A stretch of DNA of 64,000 bases from Margaritifera margaritifera. Lineage: Eukaryota; Mollusca; Bivalvia; Unionida; Margaritiferidae. Position 1 is the first letter of the stretch. The number at the start of each line of letters is the position of its first letter. The stretch lies in the NCBI GenBank assembly GCA_029931535.1, contig JAQPZY010001664.1:5548501-5612500 (forward strand), in the 5' to 3' direction. The notes beneath the pieces are model-generated. The model was given only the letters and a program-made list of their open reading frames with translations. It was not told the DNA's origin and did no database searches. Below, one piece after another: positions 35,762 through 47,975 of this stretch. Made by a program: the position numbers and the translations under genes.

Positions 35762-37540
35762 GTAAGCATTCAACATAAATAAATGCAAAAATTGTACATG
35801 TATGTATTTCTGTTTTGTCCCTTTTTTAACATTCAAGTGTAATACTTGAAGATTTTATGAACTACCCATAGATGGTAGAACTAAATGAACAGGGCTCAAC
35901 ATTAATTCTTGAAATAATTTGCCAGGTTCAGCAGGTTGTTACAGAAGCTATTTGAACTGACCAATTAATTTCTTTAAATAATAGTCACATTTATTTAAAT
36001 ATTAAGTTAGCAAATTAGAATGTGGAAAGATCACAGATCCATCAGGAAACTTTTTATCTAAACCAGTATAAACTTGAAACCAGAAATAAATTATATTCTA
36101 TTAGAATTTATTTGAAAAATACACACAAAATGTGTTTTGTTATAATTTTTTTTTTTAAAAATTTTTTTTGCAAAAAAACAAAAACAAAATCAAAATGTAA
36201 GAAAATGTGAGAATTAAATCAGAAAATGATTCTAATCATTTTTATAAATCAATGAACAGAACAGTCAGTAATCCTTATTAAAATCAAACCCTCTGTACAT
36301 CTTTCCATATTGACAGAAAATCTTTTTTATACTTGTTCCTTTCATATTCTTCCTATGCACCATTTTCTTTTTCCTATCCTCTTCCAACAATGAAAACCCA
36401 TACAATAATGACATTAAACATTGTATCCATGTGTTCAACACATATAAACAGTTGTACAGTGACCTTAATGTTGTAAAATAAGGTTACTTGAGGTTTGACA
36501 AAGAATAATGAGGTTATTTTCACTATATTACAGCAAAACCTGCTAGTTTGGATTGCAGGTTTTACTTGAAATATATATTTTAAATAGTTTCATGTTGTAT
36601 ACATATTTTATGCTTATTATATCACATGTATGAGGTGCAAGCAAAGAGATACCAACCATTCCTGATTTTGTGGAATTATTTCACAATTTTAGTGAAAATT
36701 CCACATTCTGAATTGACAGAATTATGGAAAATACAGATTTTATGGGATAAATGTTGAACAGGAGTTTCCCATGTGGACACAGGTAGGGAGAAAAGTACTC
36801 AAGCAGCAATATACGAGACAAGGACATAGAATATAGTTTCTGAAGTTTAAAAAATAGAATGTATATAACAAGAAATCATTCATTTAGGCTGTAAAAAGGT
36901 GAAAAATGGTAGGAGAAATAAAAGAAAATAATTATGCAGATAATTTGTCAGGTAGACTAATGTTGATGGTTATTGTTTTACAACTTTAATTTCATATAAA
37001 CTACATGGAGAAAATAAATACATCAGATCAATATTTTCAGTCAAATGTAGACAGTAACTCGTCAAAAATTAAATGCAGTTCTTGGAAATGGTACCTTATG
37101 GACCCCATCCCCTTGAAATGTGACCTCTTATCTTGTAACATGATGATTTGTTATGTTCTACATTAGATTTGCAGGTCTTATTTTTCCATCATAAAGTTAT
37201 GAAATAAAGGTTTAATGAAAATTAGTGTTTGCAGTTCAAATTTATACACCCTATTAAAGGGGATGACTTATTTTTCAATATTTTGCTTCTTTCTCGCTCA
37301 TTTTCCCCCCAATGATTGCCTAAATGATCTGCTTAAACCCTTTTTTCAACATTGAGGTTGATTTGTGATGATTTGATCACTTGCAAATTTGCTGGGAAAA
37401 AATTTGTACAGGATGGACTACTCATTAAGCTCTTCATAATGCTTGCAGGTTTGACAGTATAATCAGTAGATCCCTATTTTCTGTCTTTAATTTAAAATGT
37501 ACAAAAAGAAAACAATAGCCCTCTTTCTTTTTCTGATCAC
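35762..37540. other. KDM1A intron 7, 5' part: no gene
   Basis: AT-rich sequence with poly-T and poly-A tracts at about 36148-36190. No coding structure was recognised. Confidence 0.5.
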
Positions 37541-37549
37541 AATTTATGG

Positions 37550-39655
37550 CTATGCTGTACAAAATCCATCCAGCCAAGTGAGTTTATGGTATGGCCGTGT
37601 GTCTGTCATGCATCATCCATTGTCATTCATCAGCCATCTGCCAGCCAATCATACTTGGAATATGGACTTGTATCATCAGAATCTTGGATGAGTTTGATAG
37701 TGAGCAAGATTCACTCATATTAATAAGGTAATCTTACATCTGATTGGTTGAGCTTGTTACAACTCTCGAGGCCATATTTCTGATCCAGTTTTTATCAGAC
37801 TTGGAATATTTACTTATATCATTAAGATCTTAGGCTAATTTGATGATGAGCGAGATCCACACATATTAATGAGGTTATTTTGCATTTGATTGGCTGAGCT
37901 TGTTGCCACACTGGAGACCTTATTTCTAATCCAATTTTGATAAAACTTGGATCTAATCAGGGTTACCACTCTGGAAGTCATATTTTTACTTGAATTTGAT
38001 CAAACTTCCAAAATAGGCTTGTATGATTAAGATCTAACAGGAGTTCGATAATGTGCAGGATACATGCATATTTATGAAGTGATTTTGCATGTGATTGGCT
38101 GAGCTTGTTTCCACTCAGAAGACTTTAGTTGTGATCAAATTTTGATCAAACTGGGTAAATAGTCTTGAATCATCACCAAGCTCTCAGATGTGTTCAATAA
38201 TGAGTGAGATCTACACATATTAATGTGGTAATTTTGCATTTGATTGGCTGGCCATGTTACCATTATGGAGGCCTTATTTCTGATCCAGTTTTGATCATAC
38301 TTGGACTATATTTTTATATCATCAAGATCTTGGATGGGTTTTGGTATTGAGTGAGATCTACACATATTAATAAGGTAATCTTGCATCTGATTGGCTGAGC
38401 TTGTTACCACTCTAGAAGCCATATTTCTGATTCATTTTTGATCAGACTTTGAATATATGCTTACATCATCAAGATCTTGGACAGTTTTGATAACAAGTGA
38501 GATTCACATATATTAATGAGGTAATTTTGCATCTGATTGGCTGACCTTTTTGCCACTCTGTTAGCCATAAATACGATCCAGTTTGGATCAAACTTGGAAT
38601 ATAGGCTTATATCTTCAAGATCTTGGTTGGGTTCAGTCATGAGTAAGATCCACGCATATTAATAAGGTGATCTCGCATTTGGCTGAGCTACGTACCGCAA
38701 TGAAAGTCATATTTTTGATCTAATAAAAGTTGCCAATCAGGAAAGTCATAGGTTTGATTCGATTTTCATCAAACTTCCAATATAGGCTTAAATGATTATG
38801 ATCTCACACAAATTCAGTTATGTGCGAGACCCATACATATTAATGAGATGATCTTGCATGTGATTGGCTGAGTTTGTTGCTGCTTTAAAGATGCTAGTTC
38901 TGTTCAGTGGGCTTAAATCATAACGATCTTGGATGAGTATAATTAAAGGCAAGATCCTTACATATTAATGAGGTGATGTTACATTTGGTTGGATGAGCTT
39001 GTCAGCACTTTAGCAACTCTATTTCTGATTATATTTTTATCAGACTCAGTAGATATGCTAATATCATCAAGATGTTTTTATTATGAGTGAGATGTGTGCA
39101 TATTTAGGATGTGATCATGCAGCTGATTGTCAGTTTGTATACCACACTAAAGACTGTATTTTTGATAGGATTTTGGTCAAACTTGGTAAATATGTGTGTC
39201 ATCAAGATCTTGTTTGATTATGATTATGCATGAAATAAATATGTAATAATGATGTGACCTAGCATCTGATTGGCTGAACTTGTCAGCACTCAAGTAGCAA
39301 TATTTCTGATTAGATTTTGCTCAAACTTGTTAAGTGGTCTTATATTGTCAAAATGTTCTACGAGTTTGATTATGAGCAAGATCGATGCATATTGATGAGG
39401 TTATTTTTTATCTGATTGGCTAAGCTTTGCTCCACCTTGGTAAATAAGTTTATCATTATCATTGACAAGTTCTGTAATGAGTGAGATCTGTTCAAGTTAA
39501 TGAGATATCTTGCATCTGATTGGTTGAGGTTGTTACCTCTATAGATCTAGAGACTATATTTCTCATCCAGTTTCTATCAAACTTGGTAAATTGGTTCAAA
39601 TGATCAGGATCATGGATGACTTTGGATAAGAGCAAGAGACTATTCATATTAATTA
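37550..39655 (+). repeat. Family B tandem array 1 (~147 bp units, CCAAT cores)
   Basis: A head (about 37590-37630, GTCTGTCATGCATCATCCAT) is followed by about 13 degenerate units. The GATTGG anchor lies at 37742, 37888, 38093, 38242, 38389, 38535, 38862, 39268, 39414 and 39518, with degenerate anchors near 38677, 38987 and 39124. The commonest spacings are 146, 149, 147, 146, 144 and 146 bp. Longer spacings (205, 185) contain an extra ~40-60 bp block and shorter ones are deletions. Each unit carries ATCAAGATCTTGG, GTGAGATCCACACATATTAA and CTGATTGGCTGAGCTTGTT-like parts. Confidence 0.93.
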
Positions 39656-40759
39656 CACCATTTATTTATAAAAAAAATTTTTTATCAGGATATAGTAAAT
39701 ACCGGTATCGGTAGGTAAAATCAAAATGCTATAAAGTTTGTGAGATAGTTTACATTGGTTGTTCTTACAATACTTAGTAGTCTACTTAGTACTTAGTGAA
39801 ATGGTCAACTGTTAAGTTTTGTAAGTCAGGTGAGCAGTGTCTTGTTACTTTAATTACCATGCAGCTGATACACTTCTACATTGGTAGCTGGTCAGCTTGT
39901 TCTTGGATGATGTCGCACACAACAGCAAACTGAGACTTAGTTAAGAGAGGTAATGCAGTTGGTGATTTTGGACAATCCAACTCATTAACTTTTGTGGTAA
40001 ATTTTGTGAATTTGGTTGGAGTAAATTTTACCAAAGAAATGGATTTTTATTCAACTCGCAGTTTTCTACAAAACACTTGAAAAGTTTAAATTTGGATGAT
40101 TTTCTCCATATTGACCTTTAAACGATGCCCGTTCAGTTGTGATAACTCTGGGTTTTTAAAACTATTATGGCCTTTATATACAGCAGTTAAAAACAATAAT
40201 AGTAATGGATTTTAACCAAACTTTGCATGTGGGTATATCTTATTGGTATATGAGGAGAGTTTAATGATCTATCCCTGACATCAGCTTTAAGGTCAAAGGC
40301 AATGACAAAGCTTTTATACCACACTTATTTTGTGAACATGTGACTCCGACATACAAGATGTTTTTTGTTGCCAAATTTGGTATGTTGGAGTTTCTTCAGT
40401 AATCAGCAGTTATAAAGAAAGAAGGAAGGCAAGAAGATGACTTATCATTGATTCCTACAAATTCTTTTTGGCCAGTACAGCAACAGCTTCTTTGAGGAAC
40501 TCTTGCTACAATTTTCCCTTACTTTCTTTGTAAATGTAGCCAAAACCTCACATTAATCTATTTGGAGGATCTTAATATATTTTCCCACTTTTTAAATTTT
40601 ACTTTTTTAAAATTTAGGATAGGAATTTATAAATAATCTGTACTATCTTGATGAAGACAGATAACAAAATATATTTCATTTGGATCAAAAAGTTTATGGT
40701 CATGTATCTTCACTCGCTTACATAAGATCAGACTAAAAAATGTTGAATCCAATTTACAG
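39656..40759. other. KDM1A intron 7, 3' part: degenerate repeat, no gene
   Basis: Around 40195-40330 a stretch such as CCAAACTTTGCATGTGGGTA and AAGGTCAAAGGCAATGACAA resembles other tandem-core repeats of the window but only as a single unit. The rest is AT-rich. Confidence 0.45.
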
Positions 40760-40841
40760 CCAAAGGAGACACTGGTGACAAGATGGCGAGCTGATCCCTG
40801 GTCTAGAGGATCCTATTCATTTGTTGCTGCAGGGTCAACAG
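40760..40841 (+). CDS. KDM1A: KDM1A exon with Trp751 and Tyr761 equivalents
   Basis: Encodes [20 protein letters not shown] followed by FVAAGST and one base of the next Gly. The TGG at 40784-40786 corresponds to human Trp751 and the TAT at 40814-40816 to Tyr761, two residues that shape the flavin-proximal substrate cavity. It has 27 codons plus one base. The acceptor is TTTACAG and the donor is GTTTGT, the least consensus-like donor of the gene, followed by a TG microsatellite. The following intron is 5,455 bp and carries families B, E and C arrays, a SINE and a foldback hairpin. Confidence 0.97.
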
Positions 40842-41138
40842 GTTTGTGTTTTATTTCTTGTGTGTGTGTGTACAGTAGATACTGCTGATTAGTTTATAGC
40901 ATTTTACATGATACCCCAACTTTCTTTTATTAAATAGTCAAACCCAACATTTGTAATGCATTTTGGAAATTGTTATCCGAGTTTTCACTGAAATTAGCAT
41001 TTTTTTATGGTAATAAATGGTTAGTTGCTTATTTATTGGAGCCTGCTCTTGGCTTACTCTATCATTGTGCACATTTACTTATGTACATTTTGACATTATT
41101 TACTAGGATTTTAATGCTTTGCCTTTTATGCAGTCTCC

Positions 41139-41150
41139 CCCCCCCCCCCA
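41139..41150. repeat. Poly-C tract
   Basis: A run of about eleven C residues. A G tract of similar length lies at about 41306-41317, 160 bp further on. Confidence 0.9.
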
Positions 41151-41664
41151 AAGTTCCAAGGTTAGTAGTCAACTGGTTACAAGAAAATTGGGCTCACTGT
41201 GGTCAAATTCATCCACAGATTCTATGTCTTAACTTTGCTTAGAATTAGTAACCGATCAATAAACTTGTCCATAAACCATTTTTGTTACTTTGGTATGTAA
41301 TATTGGGGGGGGGGGGATCTGCCTGTACACGTTATTACCATGAAAACAAGTGTGGATAAGTACATAAATTGAGAGTGCTGGATCATAAGCCGGGGACCAG
41401 GAGGACATATCATCTCTAGATGACTCATTTGTTGGAGGGAGAGAGAGTACTGGTTTTGTGTCAAGATGACTTATAATTGGATTCTGTAACATCACTGCAT
41501 ACATGTTAATGGCCAAAAATCAGACATATAATGTAGACCTCTTGGGTGTCTGATGTTAATGATTTGAAAGATCTTAAAACAGGATTAAAAGGAAAACTTT
41601 GCAGGTTTGTGGACAGACAGGCACCAGACTTTGACAGGATGTGAGTGGGAAGAGTTTGACATTG

Positions 41665-41750
41665 GTATAAGAGGCAGTATGGTCTAGTAGCTGGTGCAAC
41701 CAACTCAAGATAAAAGGTCATTAATTTGATTCCCAACAGGGTCATTTTTA
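41665..41750 (+). repeat. Possible tRNA-derived SINE head
   Basis: AGTATGGTCTAGTAGCTGGT resembles an A box and TTAATTTGATTCCC a degenerate B box, about 40 bp apart. No SINE body follows before the family B head begins. Confidence 0.4.
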
Positions 41751-41754
41751 TTAG

Positions 41755-42510
41755 CTCACCTGACCATAAGGCCAAATGATCTTATGGTATGGTCCTGCAT
41801 CTGTCATGCACCGTATGTCATTCATCCATTAATAAATTGTTACTACTCTGGAGTCCATACTTCTGATCTGATTTTGATCAAACTTGAAATATGGACTTGT
41901 ATCATCAAAACCTTGGATGAGTTCGATAACAACCAAGAACCATGCATAATAATGAAGTGATTGTGCATCTTATTAGCTGACCATTTTACCCCTCTGGAGA
42001 CAACATTTCTGATGCAACTTATATCATCAAGATCGTGGATGAGTTCGATACAGAGCAGGATTCAATCGTATTAATGAGGCAATATTGCATCTGATTGGCT
42101 GAACTTGTTACTGCTCTGGAAGCCACACATTTTTATCTGATTTTGATCAGACTTGGAATATATGCTTATATCATCAAGATCTCGCATGAGTTTGGTAATA
42201 AGTGAGATACATAATAATGAGGTGATCTTGCAATGATTGGCTGAACTTGTTACCACTGTTGAGACTATTTCTGGTGCAATTTAGAGCAAACTTGGTAAAT
42301 AGACTTAAATCGTCATGGTCTTAGATGGGTACAGTTTTAAATAAGATCAATACATATTCATGAGGTGATCTTGAATCAAATTGGCTGTGCTTGTCAACAC
42401 CTTAATGACCATTTCTGATAAGATTTTTATTAAACTTAGTAAAATAGGATTACATCATGAAGATATCCAACGAGTTTTATTATAAGCAAGATCTGTGCAT
42501 ATTATTGAAA
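41755..42510 (+). repeat. Family B tandem array 2, KDM1A intron 8
   Basis: It has a clear head, TAGCTCACCTGACCATAAGG with CTTATGGTATGGTCCTGCAT, then about five units. ATTGG-type anchors at 42093, 42235 and 42379 are spaced 142 and 144 bp apart. It shares ACTTGGAATAT, ATCATCAAGATC and GTGAGAT blocks with array 1. Confidence 0.9.
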
Positions 42511-42799
42511 TTCATTGCAGATAAAAATAGTTCTCAATTTGTATGCTATGTAATCAGTTTTTTCTTTTCTTCTTTTAACATACCTCTCTTCTATCTCTAA
42601 AGGAAAGAAAGGGAAGTAACCAATGATTTTGACTTTTGAGAATTGCAGGTTTGCAGTTATACTATTCATTGGCAAAAAATGCAAACCAGAAAAAAATAAA
42701 TTTAAATTACATGATGCATACATATTAAAAAAAAAACATTTTTAATAATTAGCAAAATAACACACCCTTGGATTAAAATGAATAATTTGGGTTTTGTCT

Positions 42800-43600
42800 T
42801 GTTAAGTTTGGATAGAGTTAAGGCCCTTGACAATTTACTGCACATCTTCACCTGGGATGTTGCACGTAACTAACACAGCGCAAGAACCATTCAACACATT
42901 CTGATAGAGTTTGGTTTGAACATTGTCTTATGGACCTAGATGTACCTGTTTAGGTTACTGTCTTGTCAACTCCATTGTGGATCGAGTAATGACTTTTTAC
43001 AATTTTCGTCATACCCTCGCATGGGATGTTGTTTATAATGAGCGTAAATCAAGAACCATTCAACATATTCTGATGCAATTTTGTATGAACATTGACTAAT
43101 AAACTTAAATGTGACTTTATGGATTTATTCTTGTCTATTCCATTTTGGACAGAGTTATGCCCCTTTTGAAGCTGAATTCTATTTTAACATGGAAACATGG
43201 AATATTGCTTGCAAATCAGCATATCTAAAGAACTATTCAACATATTCATTGTCTCCGAGACCTGACTATGCCTTTTATGGATTTTTTCATATCTGCTCCA
43301 TTTTGGACAGGGTTATGGATCTTGTGAATCAACTCTATATTTTGACATGGAATGTTGCTTGTGATAAGCATACCTCAGGAACCATTCAACAGATTCAGAT
43401 GCAATTTGATGTGAACATTGTTTCAATGACCTAGATTTGTATTTTACAGGTTTTGTCTCATCTACTCTATTCTGGAGTTATGGCCTTTTTCAATCCACTT
43501 CTTCTCTTTTACATGGGTTGTAGCTTGTATAGATGAATCATTAAAGGATGTGGATTTCAAGCATTCCGTGTCATCATTTAGAGAATTACTGGCTCCTGAA
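42800..43600 (+). repeat. Family E tandem array, KDM1A intron 8
   Basis: Four units with CCATTCAACA(C/T)ATTC anchors at 42887, 43056, 43233 and 43382 (spacing 169, 177, 149). Each has ATGGGATGTTG-like, GAACATTG and TCCATTTTGGACAGAGTTATG-like parts. The end carries GCATTCCGTGTCATCATTT, probably the element tail. Confidence 0.88.
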
Positions 43601-43622
43601 TGCCCATCTCCTAATTTTGGTT

Positions 43623-43812
43623 TCTTAGCTGTGGTGGCTCAGTGGTTATTGTGCTGGACTCATGACTGAAAGGGTGTGGGTTCGAATGCTACCATTTGAC
43701 CAACTTGGGTCAGCTACCATGGTGTGTCCTTGGGCAAGGTACTTTACTCCAGTTGCCTCGGCACTAAATAACCTACCTGTGTTGCTGTGCCATAAAACAC
43801 CCAACCAAACAA
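43623..43812 (+). repeat. tRNA-derived SINE
   Basis: The A box lies in GGTGGCTCAGTGGTTATTGT and the B box in GTGTGGGTTCGAATGC. The body has CCTTGGGCAAGGTACTTTAC and AATAACCTACCTGTGTTGCT, ending CACCCAACCAAAC. It is the better preserved relative of the SINE at 9692-9895. Confidence 0.9.
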
Positions 43813-43979
43813 GTTCCACTGTTTAAGGGCGTATGGAGCAAACTGTTGTGAGTGGGGTGCTAGGCAATGCAACCATCACTCAGGGTTGCATCTATGACAC
43901 AAAAACGTTTGAATCTGTGTGATTAAAATCACATAAAAAATAAGGATTGGGCACAAATTGTCATAAATCATGCATACTT

Positions 43980-44205
43980 TATTTCCAAGAAATGTCTAAA
44001 TTACCTATTTTGCTCCTGTACATTGAAGAGCAATGGTAGCCAATGAATGCCAACTTTCATTGAACTATCAGTTAAGTTTATTTAATAAAATGAATGTCTA
44101 ATCACATTTAGCAAAATGTAATTAGATCTATTCATTTTGTTAAATAAATTGCACACCTAGTTGAACCGACTTAGGCATTTCTTGGGTACCACCAAAATGG
44201 TGGTC
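43980..44205. mobile_element. Foldback element with nested hairpin
   Basis: The inner arms are 44075-44110 (AGTTTATTTAATAAAATGAA, continuing GTCTAATCACATTT) and 44115-44150 (reverse complement of AATTTATTTAACAAAATGAA with ATTACATTTT). Outer arms CCAAGAAATGTCTAAATTAC near 43985 and GACTTAGGCATTTCTTGGG near 44168 are also inverted. Probably a small palindromic MITE. Confidence 0.75.
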
Positions 44206-45790
44206 AACAGCGTTTGAAAAACAACCACAAGATTGTGCCTGGATAAGGAAAAAGGCACCAGAGTAAGTCAAGTACAAATAAAGCAGTTAGTCTCAAAGAT
44301 GTGCAACAGTGTCAAGTATGTGAGATATTCTTGAAAATTTGGCCTCCAGTTATCCTGTCTACTCTGTTGGAACAGAGCTCCACAGCACTGATTGTTATGG
44401 CAGTAAGACATCGATCCCCCATCATACATATCAGGGTTGAAATCATATACTGTAGTATTGCTAATTTTCGTAGGGTACTAATGTTCATGGATTTCATTGT
44501 TGCCCCAAACCACAGACTTAAAGAGCCAACGAAAAATTAGCCACATATGATAAAAAAAGCTCCACCACCACACACATATGTTCTTACTGTGTTTCATTCC
44601 TAGAGATAAACAAAGCTGTTTGATAAATCAACATCTTTTCTGTAATCTGGTACTAAAATATTAGCGTTTACATGTTGTGTTTCTTTTATTTGAACTGACA
44701 GGGATCTAAGTTGAATTTTACCACTCTTGAGTCACTGTGTTAACATCATGGTTGTCACAAAGTAATTGATGGTGCAACTGTATGGACAATGTTTTAAGGA
44801 AGAGATCAGACACATGTACTTTAATAACTGATTAGCTTGGTGGTGTTGGCTGTGTTGGTTCCCTTTGATGTTGACTATAATTGATCTTGGGAGGTGTTTG
44901 ATTTGTGCTTATACAGGTGGTAGTATTGTTTTAACCATTGAAGCGACCGTCGTTTGTTGTTGGCAGATTTTTGTTTTTTTGTATTCAATTTTTCGGGCTA
45001 TTTGTAGAGGTTAATCCACAAAATTAAGTACCTTCAAATATGCAAACTTTGACAGGTAAAACCATGAATTTAACTACCCATGAAAATGTCTTTTTTCTTA
45101 GTTTTTTTTTGTTTTACAAAACCACAAAAATTGAAACCCGCAAAAATAAATGATACTATAGTATTGTCAGACTAGTATCAAATAATGCAGCAGCAGATCT
45201 TAATCTGTGTAATGATCATTGTAGACAGTAATGATAGTAATGTGGGTGCACCATACATGATGTTCAGCTGTATGTTGACTCACAATTCCTTGTTATACAT
45301 TCAAAGAACAAATATGTACTTTATGTGTTGTTGGAGATTCATTTCAGTTGGATTTTCATGTGACAGCAAATTTCAAACATTCAGTGGTTTCAAAACTTAA
45401 GAATTGACATACAAGTGATTGACTGTATAGTGGAAATGCAGCCTAGTTGTTTTTTTTATTTTCAGGTGTAAAACAAAAAACAAAAAACTTTAAAATATGA
45501 ACTAAAGAAGGAGAATATGGATTTTCATTTTTATATTGCAACACCAGTTAAAAAAGGGAATACATTAGAAGACTTGTTCTGCTTCCATTTTTGGTTACTT
45601 CTTTATGCTCTGTTGAGAGGCACCACCCTTTTTTCCAACTTTAAGGGGGATAGTGCCCATTTTTGTAAATCCCTGTCATCACTAATAGCTCTCATTTCAG
45701 TTGTTGTCTTGCCAAAGAAGCAAAAGCAAGACCTAAGAATAATTTTTTGAACAGCATTGTCATCATCATTGTTGGTATATGCATCACTAC
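44206..45790. other. KDM1A intron 8: no gene seen
   Basis: Chance open frames only (for example 44301-44540 and 45517-45750), without recognisable domains. Confidence 0.5.
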
Positions 45791-45794
45791 TTTT

Positions 45795-46225
45795 TTGCAT
45801 TTATCTCCATTTCTCTGACACTGCTGGTTGTACAGTCATGAAACTTGATGGAGGGTACTACTTACCACTGGCAAAAGTAGATCACAGTGACCTACTTTGA
45901 TGCACCAGTGATTACATTGTGTTTTGCATTTAGCTCAGTTTCTCTGACCATTGTATATAAAGTCATGGAATTCAATGGGTTTATTCATATTTTGGAGGCC
46001 ACTACTCGTCACAGTCAAAAGTAGGTCACAGTTTATCAGTTTTTTACCCTCAAGAGATTACATTCAGTTTATACATTTAGCTTAGTTTCTCTGACACTAT
46101 TGAATGTACATGAACAGTCATGAAACTTGATGGGTGTACTCATCTTGGATGGTACTACTCACCATAGGCAAAAGAATATCACAGTGACCTACTTTTCTTG
46201 CTCTAGCGATTTTGCAATGGTTTTG
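45795..46225 (+). repeat. Family C tandem array 2, KDM1A intron 8
   Basis: Three units with TTTCTCTGA anchors at 45810, 45939 and 46086 (spacing 129, 147). Units share GTACAGTCATGAAACTTGAT, TACTACTCACCA and AGTAGATCACAGTGACCTAC blocks. The array ends about 70 bp before the last KDM1A exon. Confidence 0.9.
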
Positions 46226-46296
46226 GAATATGCCACAATAGAGCATGTGAGACATAATGTTCTGCAGAATTATTGCAAATTTATCTTCAATTTCAG

Positions 46297-46508
46297 GAAA
46301 TGATTATGACCTGATGGCCACACCCATTTCCTCACAACAAGGTGCACTGCCTCGTCTATTCTTTGCGGGAGAACACACAATTCGAAACTACCCAGCCACT
46401 GTCCATGGAGCACTACTCAGCGCACTGCGAGAGGCTGGCAGAATAGCAGACCAGTTTCTGGGAGCACCATATGCTTTACCAGCCAGGCAGCCAACACAAG
46501 TGGTGTGA
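46297..46508 (+). CDS. KDM1A: KDM1A terminal exon: FAD-binding C terminus
   Basis: Encodes [60 protein letters not shown] and a short tail ending TQVV before [22 protein letters not shown] is the amine-oxidase C-terminal FAD-binding motif, with Glu801 and Thr810 equivalents. The Pro-rich linker between LMA and RLFFAGE is shorter than in vertebrates and so is the C-terminal tail. Two bases complete Gly, then 69 residues and the stop. The acceptor is TCAATTTCAG. The presumed 3' UTR enters a family D array at about 46690, so the transcript end is uncertain. Confidence 0.98.
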
Positions 46509-46689
46509 CACCTGTCGATTACAAGCTCTAAACAGTTTGTCTTCATTGTCAGATCAATGGTACTTAAGAGTTATTGCATAGGATAGAGATCTGTTGGATG
46601 GGGAGGACTATCTTGCTGTTGTTCATGTATATTGGCATGTTTGGACTACAAGGAGAGGATACTGGAGTGCATAATCAATCTGCATGTCC

Positions 46690-47975
46690 TTTTAATACAC
46701 CTGCCAGGAGTAGTGTATCATGTTATGATGTCAGTCCCTCCATTCCCCATTTAGTTTCCGCACAATATTTCACCATCTACCATTACCATACTTTGTAAAT
46801 AACTTGCATTTGGGGTAAGGAAGAAGGCTCTTGATTTTAGGGTCAAAAGATCAAGTGTGTTGGTTAGTTGTGTTTTAACAGCAGTTTCAACACTATATCA
46901 TGTAGAGGAGATGGGAGATAAGTGCCTTTCCCTAAGGACAAACCAAGGCAGCTGACCTGTGCTGGTCTGGCCGGATATTGAATCCATGAAATACATGTCC
47001 AATGCTTTTCCAACTAAGCTACTGTGGCTCCCCCAAGGACAAGGTCAATGACTGAAAGAAGAAAAATGGTTTCTGCACTCAAAAAACCCATTAATTCTAC
47101 ATCACAAACCTGGACCAAACTTTGTGCATGGCTTTCACTTGCGGTAAGGGAGAAGCCTATAGATTTTGGAGTTGAAAGGTAATGGTCAAGGTATTTGTGA
47201 CTGAAAAAAGAAAAATGGTTTCTGCACAATAACGTTGGTTCTACATTACAGACCTAGATCAAACTTTGTGGATGGCATGCACTTGGGGTAAGACAGAAAC
47301 CCATTGATTTTGGGGTCACAAGTTAAAAGGTCAGAGTTACTTGGGATGAAAAATGAATAACGGTTTCCACACAAAATTTCAGTTGCCATTCATGTACCTT
47401 CATCAAAGTTTGTGGATGGCTTACACTTTCGGTAAGAAAGAAGTCTATTGATTTTGGGGTCAAAAGGTTAAAGGTCAAGATCACTGTAACTGAAAGAAGC
47501 AAAATGGTTTTGCATAATAACTTTAGTTCTAGACCACTTACCTTGACCAAAATTGTTTGTGGAGGGCTTAAAGTGGGGAAAAGGCCAATTGATTTTATGG
47601 TCAAAGGCCATAATCACTGATATTCAAAGAAAAAAATGGGTTTTGCATAATAACTTTTGTTCTAGAGTAAGTTTCTTGACCAAACTTTGTGAATGGCTTG
47701 CAATAGATTTTGGGGTCTAAAGATCAAAGGTCACTGTCATGGTAAGTCTGATTAGAAAATTAAGGTTTCTGCACAGTCAGTTTAGTTAAAGACTATATAC
47801 CTTGGTAAAAGGTATTAACCAGATTTGGTAAATTTACCAAAGGTAAATTTCAAGGTCATTGAGACCTGTTGGTCAATAATCTCCTGGGTCAACTATGCCC
47901 TGCTAGTGCCTACATAGAGGACTATTCAACACGGAATGGACGTATACTGTACTGTTCATGGTACTCTTGTTGTTT
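46690..47975 (+). repeat. Family D tandem element 1 with head and tail
   Basis: The head (about 46695-46830: TACACCTGCCAGGAGTAGTG, TTGCATTTGGGGTAAGGAAG) is followed by units with GGTTTCTGCAC-type anchors at 47067, 47216, 47361, 47505, 47637 and 47763 (spacing 149, 145, 144, 132, 126). Each unit has CTTGCACTTGGGGTAAG, TTGATTTTGGGGTCAAAAGG and CTGAAAGAAGAAAAATGG parts. The tail near 47905-47970 (TAGAGGACTATTCAACACGG, CATGGTACTCTTGTTG) recurs at 51955-52015. A SINE is inserted in the first unit. Confidence 0.93.
46850..47035 (-). repeat. tRNA-derived SINE nested in family D element
   Basis: On the minus strand an A box lies in CAGTAGCTTAGTTGGAAAAG and a B box in GGATTCAATATCC, followed by the body with CTTGGTTTGTCCTTAGGGAA. 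It splits a family D unit between AAAAGATCAAG and AAGGTCAATGACTG, so it inserted after the array formed. Confidence 0.8.
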
